In this document: one piece after another, positions 3,960 to 5,577 of the stretch
How the letters are laid out: the number at the start of each line of letters is the position of its first letter
How positions within the stretch are numbered: the first letter of the stretch is position 1
Origin: an uncultured bacterium
GTDB lineage: Bacteria > Patescibacteriota > Patescibacteriia > UBA1558 > GWA2-36-10
Length of the DNA stretch: 5,577 nt
Direction: 5' to 3'
NCBI GenBank assembly: GCA_937870675.1
Contig: CALMZN010000046.1
Span: 1 to 5,577 of the forward strand
The notes under the pieces: model-generated
Database searches by the model: none
What the model was told of the DNA's origin: nothing
The model's input: the letters and a program-made list of their open reading frames with translations, nothing else
Made by a program: the position numbers and the translations under genes

Positions 3960-5090
3960 GAAAAATCATTTTTCAAAGCTGGGACATATAAAAATCAATA
4001 TGGCTATAAGAGCTTTTATCCGTCACTGGTCAACAAGCCGTTTGATTGGCAGGATAAAAAAATAGATCTATTACTTGAAGAAGCGGTGAGATATTTAGGC
4101 GAACTAAATGCCTACTCTACTTTAGTACCTGATGTTGATTTTTTTATAAAAATGCACGTAGCTAAAGAAGCCACTACTTCTAGCCGTATTGAGGGAACCA
4201 AGACAGCTATTGATGAAGCATTTTTGCCTAAAGAAGAAATTGATCCAGAAAAAAGAGATGACTGGCAAGAAGTACAAAACTATATTAAAGCTATGAATTC
4301 TGCCATTGCTGAGCTAGCTACTCTACCATTATCTATGAGACTGCTAAAAAATACTCACCATATACTACTATCTAATGCGCGGGGTAAAAATAAAACTCCA
4401 GGGGAAATAAGGACTAGCCAAAATTGGATAGGTGGAGCTACTTTAAACGATGCTGTTTTTGTACCACCACACCCTAGTGAATTATCCGAACTATTATCTG
4501 ACTTGGAAAAATTTTGGCACAATAAAAACTTAGAAATTCCTTTTTTAATCAAGGTAGCTATAAGTCATTATCAATTTGAAACCATCCATCCATTTTTAGA
4601 TGGCAATGGCAGAATTGGCAGACTACTTATTACTCTGCATCTAGTAGAAAAAGGATTGTTGAAAAAACCAACTCTCTATTTATCTGCTTTTTTTGAAAAA
4701 AATAAAGGCAATTATTATGATGCTTTGACTTTAGTGAGAACCAACAACAATATTGAACAATGGATAAAATTTTTCCTAGTTGGTGTTATAGAAACTTCAA
4801 AAAATAGTATTGCTACTTTTGAAAAAATAATTACGCTAAGGCAAAAATGCGAAAAAAATATAATGACAATTGGTAGGCAGGCAAAACTAGGCAATGATAT
4901 GCTGGAATTATTATTTTCTCATCCGATCATCAATGCCAATCAAACGACTACTAAATTAAAAATTACGGCACCAACTGCCAACTCTTTGATTGCTAAAATG
5001 CAGAAATTTGGTATCTTAAAAGAAATTACCGGCTTTGCCAGAAACCGACTGTTTATTTTTGACGAATATATTAATTTATTTAAAAAATAA
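3957..5090 (+). CDS. fic: Fic family protein, likely AMP-transferase with N-terminal inhibitory motif and C-terminal winged helix
   Basis: This 377-residue protein has a complete Fic active site HPFLDGNGRIGR at 211-222, with catalytic His211 and the phosphate-binding Gly-Asn-Gly-Arg. Known Fic enzymes usually transfer AMP from ATP to a hydroxyl on a target protein. Residues 75-80 (SSRIEG) fit the S/T-xxx-E-G/N inhibitory motif, placed N-terminal as in class II Fic proteins, so the enzyme is probably autoinhibited and needs no separate antitoxin; none is adjacent. GGATLNDAVFVPPHP (159-173) is the likely target-binding flap. Residues about 310-360 look like a winged helix-turn-helix (SHPIINANQTTTKLKITAPT then NSLIAKMQKFGIL), consistent with DNA binding. 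The ATG at 3957 lies on the second palindromic unit and has no Shine-Dalgarno. The gene is complete, AT-rich and alone in its module. The target protein is unknown. No key residue is missing. Confidence 0.93.
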   Translation: MEKSFFKAGTYKNQYGYKSFYPSLVNKPFDWQDKKIDLLLEEAVRYLGELNAYSTLVPDVDFFIKMHVAKEATTSSRIEGTKTAIDEAFLPKEEIDPEKRDDWQEVQNYIKAMNSAIAELATLPLSMRLLKNTHHILLSNARGKNKTPGEIRTSQNWIGGATLNDAVFVPPHPSELSELLSDLEKFWHNKNLEIPFLIKVAISHYQFETIHPFLDGNGRIGRLLITLHLVEKGLLKKPTLYLSAFFEKNKGNYYDALTLVRTNNNIEQWIKFFLVGVIETSKNSIATFEKIITLRQKCEKNIMTIGRQAKLGNDMLELLFSHPIINANQTTTKLKITAPTANSLIAKMQKFGILKEITGFARNRLFIFDEYINLFKK

Positions 5091-5101
5091 AGGCGGCGAG
5101 A
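5087..5101. repeat. right inverted arm of the Fic module
   Basis: ATAAAGGCGGCGAGA mirrors the left arm at 3866-3880 with one mismatch. The Fic stop codon TAA (5088-5090) lies inside it, and repeat S copy 2 follows at once. Confidence 0.8.
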
Positions 5102-5120
5102 CTTCAGATATCCCAGTGTG
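5101..5120. repeat. repeat S, copy 2
   Basis: ACTTCAGATATCCCAGTGTG matches 2698-2717 at 19 of 20 positions. Its first bases also form the left arm of a possible terminator. Confidence 0.8.
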
Positions 5121-5146
5121 GTGTTGTATGAAGTGGTGCTTTTTTT
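5101..5146 (+). terminator. possible terminator after the Fic gene
   Basis: ACTTCA (5101-5106) pairs with TGAAGT (5129-5134), with a few weaker inner pairs, and a run of seven T begins 5 nt later at 5140. The gap before the T run and the large loop make it uncertain. Confidence 0.35.
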
Positions 5147-5151
5147 GTTGG

Positions 5152-5188
5152 GAAGAAAAACCGCTCGGCAACCGAAGCTACCGAGCGG
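5152..5188 (-). terminator. leftward intrinsic terminator at the right end
   Basis: Perfect 8-bp stem CCGCTCGG (5161-5168) with CCGAGCGG (5181-5188), 12-nt loop, and on the minus strand TTTTTCTT follows. There is no T run on the plus side. It implies a transcript coming from the right, in the same direction as cassettes A and B and in the corresponding place after repeat S. Confidence 0.7.
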
Positions 5189-5264
5189 AGAAACTAACGA
5201 ACCATGAGCCAGTTCCAAATCCTGAGCGGAGAAACTAACGAACCATGAGCCAGTTCCAAATCCT
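5183..5264. repeat. 41-bp tandem duplication
   Basis: 5183-5223 is repeated exactly at 5224-5264; each unit starts GAGCGGAGAAACTAACGAAC. The first 6 bases belong to the terminator stem. Because 41 is not a multiple of three, the duplication shifts any reading frame that crosses it. Confidence 0.95.
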
Positions 5265-5577
5265 GATCCAGAATCTTATCGTAAAGATCCGAAACATAAT
5301 TTTGAGACCGAAGCCCAGAGCGGCAGCCAGAACGGCAGCCAGACCGGCAGCCAGAACGGCAGCCAGACCGGCACCCAGACCGAAGCCCAGAGCGAAGACC
5401 AGAGCGAAGACCAGACCGAAGCCCAGAGCGGCAGCCCAGACCGAAGACCAGACCGAAGCCCAGACCGAAGACCAGAGCGAAGCCCAGAGCGAAGCCCAGA
5501 GCGACAGCCAGAGCGAAGACCAGAGCGAAGACCAGACCGAAGCCCGGAGCGACAACCAGACCGACAAACAGGGCGAC
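5245..5577 (+). CDS. doubtful repeat-encoded frame, open at the right edge
   Basis: From an ATG in the second 41-bp unit, 111 codons run to the window edge without a stop. It begins MSQFQILIQNLIVKIRNIIL, then becomes basic and rich in Arg, Ala, Pro and Lys, and after one 13-base unit in the repeat becomes acidic (QTEDQTEAQTED and similar). A second frame without a start codon reads EPVPNPDPESYRKDPKHNF then QSGSQNGSQ. On the minus strand a frame with its stop at 5235 is also open to the edge, encoding Leu/Trp/Phe/Gly-rich sequence. The minisatellite leaves all six frames open, so openness is weak evidence. The leftward terminator at 5152-5188 would favour the minus strand. I cannot tell which, if any, is real. 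Confidence 0.2.
   Translation, partial: MSQFQILIQNLIVKIRNIILRPKPRAAARTAARPAARTAARPAPRPKPRAKTRAKTRPKPRAAAQTEDQTEAQTEDQSEAQSEAQSDSQSEDQSEDQTEARSDNQTDKQGD
5305..5577. repeat. 12-bp minisatellite, running off the right edge
   Basis: Twenty-two full units and one partial unit of AGACCGAAGCCC and variants (AGAGCGAAGACC, AGAACGGCAGCC). All full units are 12 bp except the eleventh (5425-5437), which has 13. GC-rich and purine-patterned, unlike the AT-rich surroundings. Confidence 0.95.

Noticed and set aside
4940..5238. Small frames overlapping the end of the Fic gene on both strands
   Set aside because: They overlap a well-supported gene and lack start signals and recognisable composition.
5235..5577. 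Minus-strand Leu/Trp/Phe/Gly-rich open frame, starting TTG at 5567 or further right
   Set aside because: It is made by the minisatellite, in which every frame is open. It is kept only as an alternative in the entry for 5245-5577, with the leftward terminator as its one support.
5305..5577. CRISPR array
   Set aside because: Units of 12 bp are contiguous, with no spacers.
1..5577. tRNA, rRNA, transposase, recombinase or reverse transcriptase genes
   Set aside because: I looked for these on both strands and saw no supporting motifs.

Overview
The window shows an AT-rich bacterial background, roughly one third G+C by eye, interrupted by two GC-rich genes of about 60% G+C on the opposite strand. 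The three AT-rich genes have no recognisable Shine-Dalgarno sequence. Together with small NYN and Fic genes scattered among repeats, this fits a Candidate Phyla Radiation (Patescibacteria) genome. That placement is inference from style; no marker gene is present. The standard code reads through all genes without in-frame stops.

Layout from left to right. (1) 57-578 is a plus-strand NYN-domain nuclease-like gene with an intrinsic terminator. (2) 620-790 has no gene; it holds a leftward promoter-like sequence and a GC-rich palindromic element. (3) 791-1898 is cassette A: a minus-strand, self-contained unit with a perfect sigma70-type promoter, a leader of about 190 nt rich in hairpins, a strong Shine-Dalgarno, a GC-rich gene of unknown function and a terminator. 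(4) 1921-2600 has a promoter, a terminator-like hairpin, a second and different NYN gene, and a terminator. (5) 2599-2717 is a short hairpin element between two repeats here called R and S. (6) 2716-3822 is cassette B, the same design as A with a diverged paralogue. (7) 3823-5120 is a Fic-family gene, preceded by two tandem 40-bp palindromic units, enclosed in inverted arms and bounded by second copies of R and S. (8) 5121-5577 has a leftward terminator, a 41-bp tandem duplication and a 12-bp minisatellite that runs off the right edge.

The most noteworthy object is the repeated cassette family. Both copies share 92 identical bases at the 3' end, a consensus promoter with 17-bp spacing, a conserved structured leader with some compensatory differences, and proteins that keep two blocks while the middle varies. 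The AT-rich NYN and Fic genes sit between cassettes and run the other way. I see no evidence that NYN, Fic and cassette proteins form one pathway; the common theme is an accessory region built from repeat-bounded modules. No recombinase, transposase, reverse transcriptase, CRISPR array, tRNA or rRNA is visible.
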